Source: Roseimaritima multifibrata
GTDB lineage: Bacteria > Planctomycetota > Planctomycetia > Pirellulales > Pirellulaceae
Assembly: GCF_007741495.1 (NCBI RefSeq)
Contig: NZ_CP036262.1
Span: 496,001-560,000 of the forward strand
Direction of reading: 5' to 3'
Length of the DNA: 64,000 bases
This document shows, one piece after another, positions 35,450-45,006 of this stretch. Under the pieces are notes generated by a model. It did no database searches. It saw nothing but the letters and a program-made list of their open reading frames with translations, and was not told where the DNA came from. Made by a program: the position numbers and the translations under genes. Numbering within the stretch: position 1 is the stretch's first letter; each line of letters begins with the position of its first letter.

Positions 35450-38068
35450 ATGGCAAAACAACGGCGTACCGCAGTTCGAGGGTCTTACCTCCCCATCATC
35501 TTGATGGCTGTTACCGTGATCGGCATGCTCGGTTTTTCCGGCATGGCTGTGGCCTGGACGCTGGGGTATTTTGACGCGGCTTCCAAGCCCAACGTTGCGG
35601 CGGTCGACCGGACGGGGCAGCTTGCCTTTCCGGCAATCGTGCGACCGATGAATGCCCACGAAGCGGTCACCAAAGACGACTTCATTCACCCGCAAACCAA
35701 GCAGCTGAACGTTGTCTGGCTGCCCGAGGCCACCGAGAAAGTGGTCTCCCGCAAAATGTCCGACCTGATCGGTCGCGTGCTGCGGCGTGACAAACAGGCC
35801 GGGATGGTGCTTAGTGAGGCGGATTTTCTTGAAAAGGGAACTCGCCCTGGATTGGTTGCCGGCATTCCTGCTGGCAAATTTGCCATGTCGATTCCGGCTG
35901 CGGAGATTGCTGGGCTGGATCAGTTACGCGGTGGGGATCGCTTTGACTTGCTGGTTTCACTGCCTAAACGAGACGATGGGGGGCAGATCGCCAACAGCGA
36001 ACCCGCCGCTTTGTTCGGTGGCATCAAGCCACCTTCGCTGCGCGTCGGCCAGCTGTCCCGACGCCATGGCGTCATGCATCTGGTCACCGATGGCATGTTG
36101 GTCACGCTGTTTAGTGGCAAAGAGCGTTCGACGAGTGGCCCCAGTGGGTTGACGGTGGCTCCCGGTGGTAGCAAATCCAAGAAATCCACACCCGCCATTG
36201 TGTATGCCGAACTGGCCGTTTCCCCCGATGAGATCGGCCCGCTGACTGAAGCCATTTCGCTCGGCACCAAATTGACCTGCGTCCTTCGCAGTGGATTGCC
36301 CAGTGATGATGTAGGCGATGCGACGTCCACCGAAGGAATGGTGCCGGTCATCACAGCCGCCAAGGAGGTCAGCGCATTCAGTGCGTTGACCGACGAAAAC
36401 CTGATGGATGATTCGACTGGGCAGTTGCACTATTACTACTTCCCCGCCGAAAAAATTTCCGATGAATGGATTACCGAGCCTTCGCAGTTGTACGGCCGAG
36501 TGGTCGCGCGGCCGCTACGACGGGGAGCGTTAATTTCCGAAAATGACTTGCTGCCTCCCGGAACGCGGCCAGGTATCTCGGCAGGGCTGCAGCCCGGTAT
36601 GGCGGGAATGAGTCTGTCAAAAGCGAACGTGTTGGGGTTTGAGAATTTGTCGGTCGGCGATCAATTCTCGATTTTGACGCGGGTCCCCGGTGAAGTCACC
36701 GCTTCAAGTCCCAGCACCACCTGGGCGACGTTGCTGGGCGGCCAGCCGACCGAAGATGACGCACGGATCGCCGAGATGGTGCGCACCGGCATTCGCGAAG
36801 TCGTTCGCAGTGCCATCTATTTAGCTCAAACCGATGGCGATTCGGTCATCATCGGTGTTCCCGAAATGGAAGTCGCTAAATTGGCCCAGCTCATTCGTGA
36901 TAAAGCAGAAGTGTTCGCAGTGGCGAGGTCGAGCCAGCAAGAGCTGGATTCGACAGGGATTCCAGGAATCCCCGCTTCGCGAGTCAAAGGGGCTGGAAAC
37001 ATAGATACATCCCGTCAGGAGTTTCGTTCGGCCCAGCAAGGCAAAGAAAGTCTAGGTGACTTCCGCTACGTCAGAGCGAGTCCATCTGAGACCGCTTTTT
37101 CTAGTCAGAGATTGGTCAGCCAAAACCAATCCGGCAATCCATTCGAATCACCAGAAGGGCAAGGCGACAAAGTTTCGGTGCCGATTTTGGTCCAAGAAGT
37201 TCCCGCGTATGAGGAGCTCTGGATCGATGACTTTATCGACCCCACGACCGGACGCATCCAAACGTTTTACTTCGATCCGGCGAATGTCGACGATGATTGG
37301 GAACTTGATATCCGCAAACTGATCGACCGTGTCCCACTGCGTCCCTTGCGAGCCGGCCGCCCCGTAAAGTCAATCGACTTGGCACCCCCTGGATCGCCAG
37401 CGGGTCCTGCGCTCGGATTGGAGCCAGGCATGCGAGCGGTGACGGTGAATGCAACCCAGTTGGTTGGTCTAGAGACGCTCAGGGTCGGTGCGGTTTTTGA
37501 TCTGGTCTCCGCCCGCGGCGTGCAAGTCAATTCGCTGGCTGACAGTGTCCGGCAATCGATTGCTAGTAGCGATGCTGTCAAAGAAGCGACCAAGCTTCCC
37601 GCCGGACGCGTTGCTGCGTCGCGTACGGTCGCATCGGGAGTGAGGCTTTTGTCGAACACGGGTGTGACGCAAATCATGGTGCCCAAGTCGACGGGCAAGA
37701 AGGAAACGCAGACGCAAACCCGCCTGGCAGCTGACGGTTCGACGGTCACCGAAACCTTGATAGCGGACCCCGTCGTATTCGAAGAACGGACCGTTCAACA
37801 ATTTGTGCTTGCGATTAAAAGCGAATTTGTCGGTTCCGTGCTGGGGCTGTTGGACGATCAGAATCCGATGTACGTATCCGTTCGGCCGTTGACACACGAC
37901 AACGGATCGGACGACGCAAGCGATGAAGTCGATCGTCCAGTGCGGGCGGTAATCCAGGAACATGTCCGTGGCACGGATATTACGAGCGAAGTCTTTCTCA
38001 CCGATCGCCCCGAACCGCTGTCGACTCTGGACAGTGCCGCCGCGAAACACGCACGCGAGGCTGGTTGA
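35450..38068 (+). CDS. cpaB: Giant CpaB/RcpC-family pilus assembly protein with three repeated units
   Basis: 872 residues; usual CpaB/RcpC is ~250-350. One membrane helix (IILMAVTVIGMLGFSGMAVAWTLG, 15-39) anchors it, the rest lying outside. Three related units follow at ~60-285, ~297-495 and ~576-820. Each has the SAF-like start (VxAxEA..DDFI.P.T..L....P), then L-x-R-V-x-x-R-x-x-x-G-x-x-[LV]-S-E-x-D-[FL], GTRPG-x-x-AG-[LI]-x-x-G-M/K, and [LF]-x-x-[LI]-x-[VG]-G-D-x-F-x-[LI]. CpaB is thought to sit in the periplasm near the secretin and may bind wall glycan. A three-fold version may span a wider envelope. Its stop shares one base with the TadZ start. Confidence 0.85.
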   Translation: MAKQRRTAVRGSYLPIILMAVTVIGMLGFSGMAVAWTLGYFDAASKPNVAAVDRTGQLAFPAIVRPMNAHEAVTKDDFIHPQTKQLNVVWLPEATEKVVSRKMSDLIGRVLRRDKQAGMVLSEADFLEKGTRPGLVAGIPAGKFAMSIPAAEIAGLDQLRGGDRFDLLVSLPKRDDGGQIANSEPAALFGGIKPPSLRVGQLSRRHGVMHLVTDGMLVTLFSGKERSTSGPSGLTVAPGGSKSKKSTPAIVYAELAVSPDEIGPLTEAISLGTKLTCVLRSGLPSDDVGDATSTEGMVPVITAAKEVSAFSALTDENLMDDSTGQLHYYYFPAEKISDEWITEPSQLYGRVVARPLRRGALISENDLLPPGTRPGISAGLQPGMAGMSLSKANVLGFENLSVGDQFSILTRVPGEVTASSPSTTWATLLGGQPTEDDARIAEMVRTGIREVVRSAIYLAQTDGDSVIIGVPEMEVAKLAQLIRDKAEVFAVARSSQQELDSTGIPGIPASRVKGAGNIDTSRQEFRSAQQGKESLGDFRYVRASPSETAFSSQRLVSQNQSGNPFESPEGQGDKVSVPILVQEVPAYEELWIDDFIDPTTGRIQTFYFDPANVDDDWELDIRKLIDRVPLRPLRAGRPVKSIDLAPPGSPAGPALGLEPGMRAVTVNATQLVGLETLRVGAVFDLVSARGVQVNSLADSVRQSIASSDAVKEATKLPAGRVAASRTVASGVRLLSNTGVTQIMVPKSTGKKETQTQTRLAADGSTVTETLIADPVVFEERTVQQFVLAIKSEFVGSVLGLLDDQNPMYVSVRPLTHDNGSDDASDEVDRPVRAVIQEHVRGTDITSEVFLTDRPEPLSTLDSAAAKHAREAG

Positions 38069-39255
38069 TGACGGAATCCAAACTTGCTCCTCGAGTGCTT
38101 GTCTTCACACAAGATGAAGCGGTGGGTCGAGAGATCCGCGAGGCGATTCGCAATGTTGCCGCCGATGGGCCGATTAATGTCTACGTCACCACCGACCTGA
38201 CTCAGGCCGTCGATACCGTGCGCGACCGCGAACCGAACGCAGTCATGCTTGAACTCTCTGGCGACCTTGCCAGCGACCGAACTCGGATCGGCGAACTGCG
38301 TTCAATCCACTCGGACTTGATGTTGGTTGGGGTCTATAGCGCCGAATCGAACAGCGCCAACATTCATTCAGGCTACATGGTGGAATTGGTTCGGCTGGGC
38401 GTTAGCGATTTCCTCCGTCGCCCCATCGCCGAAGGCGAATTAAGCGGTTTCATGAACCGCTTGGTCTCCACCGGCCAGGCCAATGAACCGGCCCGAAGCG
38501 GGACATGCGTTGCCTTTGTCAGCAACAAAGGGGGCGTCGGAAAATCTAGTCTGGCTGTTAACACCGCGACCGCCCTGGCGCTGCAATATCCCAACGAAGT
38601 TTTATTGATCGACGCTTCCCTGCAGATGGGCGTTTGCGCCCCGATGTTGAATCTGACGCCCGAAACATCGTTGCTTGACGCCTTCGAGCAACGCCAGCGT
38701 TTGGATAGCACCCTGATCCGCCAATTGGCTACGCCCCATGAGTCGGGATTGATGTTGCTGGCCGCGCCCTCGGACCCCATTGCTGCCGCCGACATTGACG
38801 ACCAATCGATCGTGCGGGTTTTGAACCTCGCTCGACGTACCTTTCGCTTCGTCATCGTCGACACCTTTCCCTTGTTCGACCAGGTCGTGATGAGTGTGCT
38901 GGATATTGCCACTCGCGCGTATGTGGTTTTGGATAATGTCGTCCCCACGGTTCTCAGTGTGGTTCATTTGTTGCGACTGCTGGAAAATCTTCAGTACCCG
39001 CATGAACGTCTGCGGATCGTCGTCAATCGCTATCAACAATTGGCTGGCAATCCACTTATCGATGATGTCGCGCGTTCCTTGCGAATGCCGGTCGATCACG
39101 TATTGCCTTATGACAAACGTATGATTACCGCAGCCAATGTGGGGCGTCCGTGCACGATGGACTTGGTGCGATGGTCCAAGCTGCATCGCGAATTGAAACA
39201 ACTGGCCAATGAAATCATCGCGTTGCAGCCCGTCCAAGACGAGGGCCGGCGATGA
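38068..39255 (+). CDS. tadZ: TadZ/CpaE pilus localisation ATPase
   Basis: 395 residues from the ATG at 38068 (TGATG overlap with cpaB). An N-terminal receiver-like domain (~8-125) without an obvious phospho-acceptor site is followed by a MinD/ParA-type ATPase: deviant Walker A VSNKGGVGKSSLAVNTA (~148-165), VLLIDASLQMG and FVIVDTFPLFDQ. TadZ places the Tad machine at a cell site, often a pole. It overlaps the cpaF gene as ATGA. Confidence 0.9.
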   Translation: MTESKLAPRVLVFTQDEAVGREIREAIRNVAADGPINVYVTTDLTQAVDTVRDREPNAVMLELSGDLASDRTRIGELRSIHSDLMLVGVYSAESNSANIHSGYMVELVRLGVSDFLRRPIAEGELSGFMNRLVSTGQANEPARSGTCVAFVSNKGGVGKSSLAVNTATALALQYPNEVLLIDASLQMGVCAPMLNLTPETSLLDAFEQRQRLDSTLIRQLATPHESGLMLLAAPSDPIAAADIDDQSIVRVLNLARRTFRFVIVDTFPLFDQVVMSVLDIATRAYVVLDNVVPTVLSVVHLLRLLENLQYPHERLRIVVNRYQQLAGNPLIDDVARSLRMPVDHVLPYDKRMITAANVGRPCTMDLVRWSKLHRELKQLANEIIALQPVQDEGRR

Positions 39256-40721
39256 ACCAATTACCTCAAGACAATGTCCCCCCAAGCGATCCGGGCAAAG
39301 AGGATTTGGGCAAAGAGGAAGCGGGCAGATTCGCACGTCAGCAATTGTCGAAGGTCCGCTTTAAAGTTCCCGCAGAACGGGCGACCGAGCGAGAATCGTC
39401 GAAGAATGCCTTTAGCGTTTCCAGCGATGGTGCAACCCGATCCAAAACGAAGACGGCCGACTACATCACGGTCAAATCAGGTCTGCACCAGCGTTTGTTG
39501 GATCTGCTGAACGAAAGCCGATTTGTCGGAGCCTCGGACGAAGTCCTGGAAGACGCCGTGCAGGAATTCGTCGAACGGATTCTTGATACCGAAGACTTGC
39601 CGCTTAACGCGGCCGAACAGCGGCAACTGGCCGATGACCTGACGGAAGAAACCTTGGGGGTCGGTCCGCTGGCGCCGCTGTTGGGCGACCCCGCGGTGAC
39701 GGACATTTTGGTCAACCGCTTTGACCAAATCTATATCGAAAGATTTGGGAAGCTGGAAGCGACCGATGTTCGTTTTCGAGACAACGAGCACTTGGTGCGG
39801 ATCATCCAGCGAATTGCCGCCCGGGTCGGTCGTCGCATCGACGAAAGTTCGCCGATGGTCGATGCCCGCTTGGCCGATGGAAGCCGTGTTAATGCGACGC
39901 TACCGCCGGTCACGATCGACGGACCAACGCTTTCGATTCGGCGATTCGGTAAACGTCGACTTCGCCAAGACGATCTGATGCGTTTGGGGATGTTTTCATC
40001 CGCAATGCGTGAGTTCATGCATTGGATGGTGCTGTCGCGCAGCAACGTTCTGGTAGCCGGTGGTACCGGGGCAGGTAAATCGACGTTCCTGGGGGCTCTG
40101 TGCGAAGCGATCCCCGATTCGGAACGGATCGTCACCATCGAAGACGCCGCGGAACTACTTTTGGACCAGGTGCATGTGGTACGCATGGAAACGCGCCCCG
40201 CCAACCTGGAAGGAACGGGGCGGATTGCGGCCCGCGAACTGGTGATCAACGCGCTGCGGATGCGGCCCGACCGGATCATCGTGGGCGAGGTCCGGGGTGG
40301 CGAAGCGCTCGATATGCTGCAAGCGATGAACACCGGCCATGATGGAAGTCTGACGACGGTGCACGCCAATAGCCCCCGCGATGCCGTCTCACGATTGGAA
40401 ACGATGGTGATGATGGCGGGGATCGATTTGCCCTCCCGCGCGATCCGCGAACAGATTGCCTCGGCGGTCGACCTGATCATTTCGGTTCGTCGCTATGACG
40501 ATGGTATCCGCCGCGTTGAATCGATTTCGGAACTGACCGGGATGGAAGAACTGACGCCGCAATTGCAAGAGATTTTTGTCTTCAAGCAACGCGGCCGAAA
40601 AGATCGCCAGATCGTCGGAGACTTTCAGCCTACAGGCATCGTCCCCAGACGGGTTCATAACCTTCGCGAACGAGGTTTTGATATTCCGCTGGAGATGTTT
40701 CGAAGTGAGCGTGAGGGATAG
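39252..40721 (+). CDS. cpaF: TadA/CpaF secretion ATPase
   Basis: 489 residues. Hexameric ATPase that powers Tad pilus assembly. After a variable N-terminus (~1-75) come the TadA N-domain (LLNESRFVGASDEVLEDAVQEFVERIL..., LAPLLGDPAVTDILVNRFDQIYIERFGKLE) and the RecA core: Walker A GGTGAGKSTFLGAL near 268-280, the Asp box VTIEDAAELLLD, Walker B RPDRIIVGEVRGGEALDMLQAMNTGHDGSLTTVHAN with the His box, and the late DLIISVRRYDDGIRRVESISEL. Complete. Starts inside the tadZ stop and ends two bases before tadB. Confidence 0.95.
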   Translation: MNQLPQDNVPPSDPGKEDLGKEEAGRFARQQLSKVRFKVPAERATERESSKNAFSVSSDGATRSKTKTADYITVKSGLHQRLLDLLNESRFVGASDEVLEDAVQEFVERILDTEDLPLNAAEQRQLADDLTEETLGVGPLAPLLGDPAVTDILVNRFDQIYIERFGKLEATDVRFRDNEHLVRIIQRIAARVGRRIDESSPMVDARLADGSRVNATLPPVTIDGPTLSIRRFGKRRLRQDDLMRLGMFSSAMREFMHWMVLSRSNVLVAGGTGAGKSTFLGALCEAIPDSERIVTIEDAAELLLDQVHVVRMETRPANLEGTGRIAARELVINALRMRPDRIIVGEVRGGEALDMLQAMNTGHDGSLTTVHANSPRDAVSRLETMVMMAGIDLPSRAIREQIASAVDLIISVRRYDDGIRRVESISELTGMEELTPQLQEIFVFKQRGRKDRQIVGDFQPTGIVPRRVHNLRERGFDIPLEMFRSEREG

Positions 40722-40723
40722 CC

Positions 40724-41614
40724 ATGGCAATCTTCTTGTTCACACTGTTTGGCTTGATGTTAGCCGGAGGCCTGGCTGCCGTCGCTATCGCCATGTCGCG
40801 AAGCCAACAGGCGACCACGGCTCGCCGACGCTTGTTCGAACAGGTGAAACGGGTCGACGATGCGACCGCGGCTGAAGATATCCAGGAATTCTCGGTTCGG
40901 CACCGCCGTAGTCCTGTGCTGATGCGCTATTGGTGGATCGGCATTCCCGTCGCCCTGTTGATCGTAGGCTTGGTTTGGTTTTTGCTATCGATCCCTTGGC
41001 CTTATCTGCTCGCTTTTTTCGTCATGATCCTGCTGTGTGCGGGGCAAATCGACGCCATCTTTGTGCAGATGCGCGTCCAAAAACTGGAACAACAGCTTGC
41101 CGATTCCATCGACATGATGGTGGCCGCGGTGAAGTCGGGGGCTGGGTTGCAGTCCGCCTTGGAATCCAGCGTGAAACAGGCACGACGCCCCTGGCTGACC
41201 GAAGCCGAACAATTGACGCAAGCGGTTCGCTATGGCGACGATCCGGTCGATGCTTTGGGAGACCTGTCCGAACGTCTGCCCTTGGAAAGCGTGCTGCTGT
41301 TTTCTCAAACCCTGGCCGTGAATTGGCGTGTGGGAGGGCGGTTGGCGTTGACTCTGGCGAATGTCGGCCGCACGGTGCGCGATCGGATCGAACTGTCGCG
41401 GCGGATGAATGCCATGACCACGCAAGCCAGATTGTCGGTTGTGAGTGTGATCGTAGTGACGTACTTCATTGGCGCATTGATATGGCGGAATGACCCTGAA
41501 CGGATGACTGGTTTTTTGACCAGCATGGTCGGTCAGATAATGGTCTCCGTTGGCATGATGTTGCAAGCTGTGGGTACCGTTTGGATCTCGTGGATAAGTA
41601 AGCCGAGGTTCTAA
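40724..41614 (+). CDS. tadB: TadB inner-membrane platform protein
   Basis: 296 residues. Type II secretion F-domain protein that forms the membrane platform with TadC and contacts the ATPase. It has an N-terminal helix, two central helices (~65-105), the F-domain (LEQQLADSIDMMVAAVKSGAGLQSALESSVKQ..., DDPVDALGDLSERLP, VNWRVGGRLALTLANVGRTVRDRIELSRRMNAMTTQARLSV) and two C-terminal helices. Two bases separate it from cpaF and four from tadC, so the set is one operon. Confidence 0.92.
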   Translation: MAIFLFTLFGLMLAGGLAAVAIAMSRSQQATTARRRLFEQVKRVDDATAAEDIQEFSVRHRRSPVLMRYWWIGIPVALLIVGLVWFLLSIPWPYLLAFFVMILLCAGQIDAIFVQMRVQKLEQQLADSIDMMVAAVKSGAGLQSALESSVKQARRPWLTEAEQLTQAVRYGDDPVDALGDLSERLPLESVLLFSQTLAVNWRVGGRLALTLANVGRTVRDRIELSRRMNAMTTQARLSVVSVIVVTYFIGALIWRNDPERMTGFLTSMVGQIMVSVGMMLQAVGTVWISWISKPRF

Positions 41615-41618
41615 TACG

Positions 41619-42545
41619 ATGACAGGCTTACAAATCTTTCTGCTCTGTTTGGTAGGGGCCGGAATTGTCATCGGTCTTTGGGGGCTGCGCTGGTTGTGGC
41701 TGCTGGCCCAAAGCGAGCAACGACTTGCCGCGGGGACGGCGGCGTTGGATGTTCGCGATGCCGATCAGGTCCCTACCCAAAGATCATGGTTGGGGTGGTG
41801 GTTGTTTCGAGCGGGGTTCCGCAAAAAGAACGCAGTGACATTGTTCATGCTGGCCACCGGCGTTTCGGTATTAATGTCCGTCCTCTTTGCCTACGTCATC
41901 TATCAAAGCCAGGTGTTGACGGTTTTGGAAATGGTGCTGCGGGCGATTCCAGGAAACGTGGGAGAAGTCTTTCTGCCCCTGGCCTGGCTCAGTCCGGTTG
42001 CGGCGATTTTTGTGCTTGCTGGATTACCGGCGGTGATCGTCCGCGGGCGTCGTCGCAAACGTGTGACTCAGATCGAACAGGACCTTCCATTGACGCTTGA
42101 TCTGTTGGCAACGCTTGCCGAAGCGGGATTAAGTTTCGATGCAGCACTCGATCGAGTGCTCGAAACACAGCGACGACAACGACCGCTGGCAGAAGATTTT
42201 CGGCTCTTCCGTCTGGAAATTCTGACCGGACGAGGACGCGTCGATGCGCTGCAGCGTTTGAACCAATATGTCAACGTTCCGTGGTTTGGCATCTTTGTTT
42301 CAGCACTGATCCATGCCGAGCAAGTCGGTTCGGGCTTGGCCGCCACGCTGCGAGCCCAAGCGGATGACCTCCGCAGCCGTCGCCGTGAACGGGCCTTGGC
42401 GATGGCCATGGCCGTGCCGGTGAAGTTGCTGTTTCCCCTGATCACCTGTTTCCTGCCAGGCATCATGATCGCTTCACTGGGGCCGATCATTTTCCAGATC
42501 GTGCAGGTGCTTGATCAATTCACTCGCTCCGCGTTCGGAGGGTAA
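41619..42545 (+). CDS. tadC: TadC inner-membrane platform protein
   Basis: 308 residues, partner of TadB. It has an N-terminal helix, helices around 70-130, then the F-domain core (LPLTLDLLATLAEAGLSFDAALDRVLETQRRQRPLAEDFRLFRLEILTGRGRVDALQRLNQYVNVPWFGIFVSALIHAEQVGSGLAATLRAQADDLRSRRRERA) and a terminal helix pair with KLLFPLITCFLPGIMI. Complete. Followed after two bases by the DUF192 gene, so co-transcription continues into the glycan cassette. Confidence 0.92.
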   Translation: MTGLQIFLLCLVGAGIVIGLWGLRWLWLLAQSEQRLAAGTAALDVRDADQVPTQRSWLGWWLFRAGFRKKNAVTLFMLATGVSVLMSVLFAYVIYQSQVLTVLEMVLRAIPGNVGEVFLPLAWLSPVAAIFVLAGLPAVIVRGRRRKRVTQIEQDLPLTLDLLATLAEAGLSFDAALDRVLETQRRQRPLAEDFRLFRLEILTGRGRVDALQRLNQYVNVPWFGIFVSALIHAEQVGSGLAATLRAQADDLRSRRRERALAMAMAVPVKLLFPLITCFLPGIMIASLGPIIFQIVQVLDQFTRSAFGG

Positions 42546-42547
42546 CC

Positions 42548-42922
42548 ATGAAATTCTCTCCCTTGGGACGCTGGGAAGATGCCGCGACTGGCGATGTGCT
42601 GTTAGATCAATTGCTGGTCGCCAATACCTTTTGGCAACGACTTCGCGGGCTCCAGTTTGCACCAACGCTGAATCCAGATTGTGGGCTCCTGCTTCGCAAT
42701 TGCCGGTCGGTGCACACGATGTGGATGCGATTCTCGATCGATTTGTTTTTCCTTAGTGAAGACTTGGAAGTGGTCGAAGTGCGGAGGGGAGTGAAACCCT
42801 GGCGAATGGTCATCCCAAAATCAAAACAAGTCGCTCACGTGATCGAAGTCACTGCGGGGCACCACAGCCATCTAACCGTCGGAAACAAGACGCGTTTTCA
42901 ATCGTTCGATATCCAGAAATGA
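42548..42922 (+). CDS. DUF192 family protein
   Basis: 124 residues. The family core is present: LLVANTFWQRLRGLQF, GLLLRNCRSVHTMWMRFSIDLFFLSEDLEVVEVRRGVKPWR and the ending VIEVTAGH. DUF192 proteins are small beta-barrels of unknown function, often linked with secretion or pilus loci. Here no signal peptide is present, so it should be cytoplasmic, and it is sandwiched in an operon between tadC and a membrane TPR protein (ATGA overlap with the latter). Confidence 0.82.
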   Translation: MKFSPLGRWEDAATGDVLLDQLLVANTFWQRLRGLQFAPTLNPDCGLLLRNCRSVHTMWMRFSIDLFFLSEDLEVVEVRRGVKPWRMVIPKSKQVAHVIEVTAGHHSHLTVGNKTRFQSFDIQK

Positions 42923-45006
42923 CAGCAGCTGACCGCAACGACCGCCAAACGCACGACGCGCCCAGTCCAGGCCCCGCCATGGTCTTTGGCATCGCGCTGA
43001 TCCTGTGCGCGTTCTGGATGTTGGTCTGGCGCGGATCGCTTGAGGGTGTCTTTCACTTCGACGATTACGGCAACATTGTCGACAACGAACGTATTCGTCA
43101 ATTGTGGCCCCTGGACGATTTTCTGCAAAACAATCGTCCGATCGGTCTCTACTCCTTTGCGATCAATTATCACTTTTCGGGTACCGATACGTACGCCTAC
43201 CACATCACCAATTTGGCGATCCACATCACCAGCGGGCTGCTGCTGTATGCTGGTTGCCTGCTGATGTGGCGTCTGTATCGCAAGCATTGGGCGAATGAAA
43301 CACAACCAGCCTGGACTTACGCTGCGATCTTGACGGCCGGGCTGATCTCCACCGCTTGGGTCGTGCATCCGCTGACGACCCAAGCGGTCACCAACGTGGT
43401 GCAGCGATACGAATCGCTGGCTTCGCTGGGATATCTGGGCGTTTGGGTGGGCATGCTGTTGTACCTGGACGGCCGACGCTGGTGGGGGATGGCGATCATC
43501 CTACCGCTGGCGTGGATCGGCCTGATGTCCAAAGAAGTCTTCGCCACGGCGCCCTTGGCGGTACTGTTGCTGGATCGTTTGCTGACTCGACAACCGTGGC
43601 TTGCGATCGCTCGCCTTCGTTGGCTTCCCTACGCGTTGATGATCTCGCCCTTCGTATGGTTTATTCCCAGCGTTTCCAGATTCTTCGATACCGAGCGAAC
43701 CCGTGGTAGCTCCATGGGGCTGGGCATGGATCGGATCACTCCCTGGGAATATCTGCGCACGCAAGCGGAGGTGATTTGGCATTACGTCGGCTTGGTTGTT
43801 TGGCCGAAAGACCTGTGCTTTGACTATGTCTGGCGGATTCAAGCCAATCCTTGGATCTATCTTCCGCTCGGTGCCGCCCTTATTGCGGTCATCGTCGGTG
43901 CGTTGGCGTGTTACGGACGAGCCATTCGCCAGTCCGCCGCAACGTCCACACAAACTTTTGCCATCGGCTTGGCCGGTTGGCTGGGGCTGATTTTCTTTTT
44001 TATCCTCGCCCCCACATCCAGCTTCATGCCGATTGCCGACATTGCTGTCGAACATCGCATGTACTTGGCTTCGGCAACGATCATTGCGGGCATTGTGTTG
44101 CTGATGCGACACTTGTTAAGCGTTTTGATGCGTCGCAGCGAACGACCGTTGGTCCTCCAGTTGGGGGCCAGTTGTATCCTGATTGCCTGCATCAGCCTGT
44201 TGGCGTGGCGCACCCATTTGCGTAACCAAGACTATCGCGACGGGTTGGTGTTGTGGACGACCGCCGCGCAGATCTCGCCCGAAAATCCTCGCGTTTGGTA
44301 CAACCTGGGGCAAGAGCTTTATAACCGAGGAGACAAGCGTGCCGCACTGCGTCCCATGGTCAGCGCTGTTGGTCTTTCAGCAACCAGCGTGCCGCTGTTT
44401 GATGTTGGGTTGGCGGATACGTTGCGGGACGTTGGACGATACCAGGACGCAATCACGCTCTATCAACGCGCCATTTCAAAGCAGCACCGTTTTCCGGAAG
44501 CGTACAACAATCTTGGCGCCGTGTTTTTCAAATTGGATCGGCTGGACGATGCTCAACAGGCCTTCGAAGCCGCGGTCGATCAAGACCATCCCGAAGCCAA
44601 GTACAACTTGGCGCTGGTCTATTTGAGACAAAACCAGCCTCGTCAGGCGATTCTCTTGTTTCAAGAATTGATCGACAGGCACCCCGAATTCACGGTGGCC
44701 AATCGACGACTGGCTTGGATCCTGGCAACGGCGAAAGAGGACTCGTTGCGAGATATCGAACGGGCTCGGCAACTGATGCAAACGCTCTATGACCGAAACA
44801 CCACGCAAAGTGTTTCCGTGCTGGACACCTTTGGCGTCATTCAAGCCGCGCAGGGCGATTTCGCAACCGCCATCCAGACCGCTCGACAGGCGCTGTCACT
44901 GGCCCAAGCAGCTCCAAAACCGAATGCAAAATTGATCGCGGATCTTCAGTTGCGGATCCAGCATTACCAAAACAATCAGCCCTGGATCGGAGGAAGCCAA
45001 CCATGA
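42919..45006 (+). CDS. Multi-pass membrane protein with C-terminal TPRs (TMTC/PMT-like glycosyltransferase candidate)
   Basis: 695 residues. About ten membrane helices in residues ~15-430 are followed by TPRs (~450-690; NPRVWYNLGQELYNRGDKRAAL, FPEAYNNLGAVFFKLDRLDDAQQAFEAAVDQDHPEAKYNLALVYLRQNQPRQAI). The first outside loop has FHFDDYGNIVDN, the acidic motif typical of GT-C glycosyltransferases and of the TMTC family, whose eukaryotic members transfer mannose to protein. An O-glycosyltransferase acting on pilus or surface protein is plausible from the neighbours but not shown. ATGA overlaps join it to DUF192 and to the GT2 gene. Confidence 0.75.
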   Translation: MTAADRNDRQTHDAPSPGPAMVFGIALILCAFWMLVWRGSLEGVFHFDDYGNIVDNERIRQLWPLDDFLQNNRPIGLYSFAINYHFSGTDTYAYHITNLAIHITSGLLLYAGCLLMWRLYRKHWANETQPAWTYAAILTAGLISTAWVVHPLTTQAVTNVVQRYESLASLGYLGVWVGMLLYLDGRRWWGMAIILPLAWIGLMSKEVFATAPLAVLLLDRLLTRQPWLAIARLRWLPYALMISPFVWFIPSVSRFFDTERTRGSSMGLGMDRITPWEYLRTQAEVIWHYVGLVVWPKDLCFDYVWRIQANPWIYLPLGAALIAVIVGALACYGRAIRQSAATSTQTFAIGLAGWLGLIFFFILAPTSSFMPIADIAVEHRMYLASATIIAGIVLLMRHLLSVLMRRSERPLVLQLGASCILIACISLLAWRTHLRNQDYRDGLVLWTTAAQISPENPRVWYNLGQELYNRGDKRAALRPMVSAVGLSATSVPLFDVGLADTLRDVGRYQDAITLYQRAISKQHRFPEAYNNLGAVFFKLDRLDDAQQAFEAAVDQDHPEAKYNLALVYLRQNQPRQAILLFQELIDRHPEFTVANRRLAWILATAKEDSLRDIERARQLMQTLYDRNTTQSVSVLDTFGVIQAAQGDFATAIQTARQALSLAQAAPKPNAKLIADLQLRIQHYQNNQPWIGGSQP

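Noticed and set aside
38602-39336. 244-codon minus-strand frame
   Set aside because: Antisense to tadZ, whose P-loop and overlaps are clear.
39731-40480. 249-codon minus-strand frame
   Set aside because: Antisense to the RecA core of cpaF; composition is Arg/Ser-rich as expected for a shadow.
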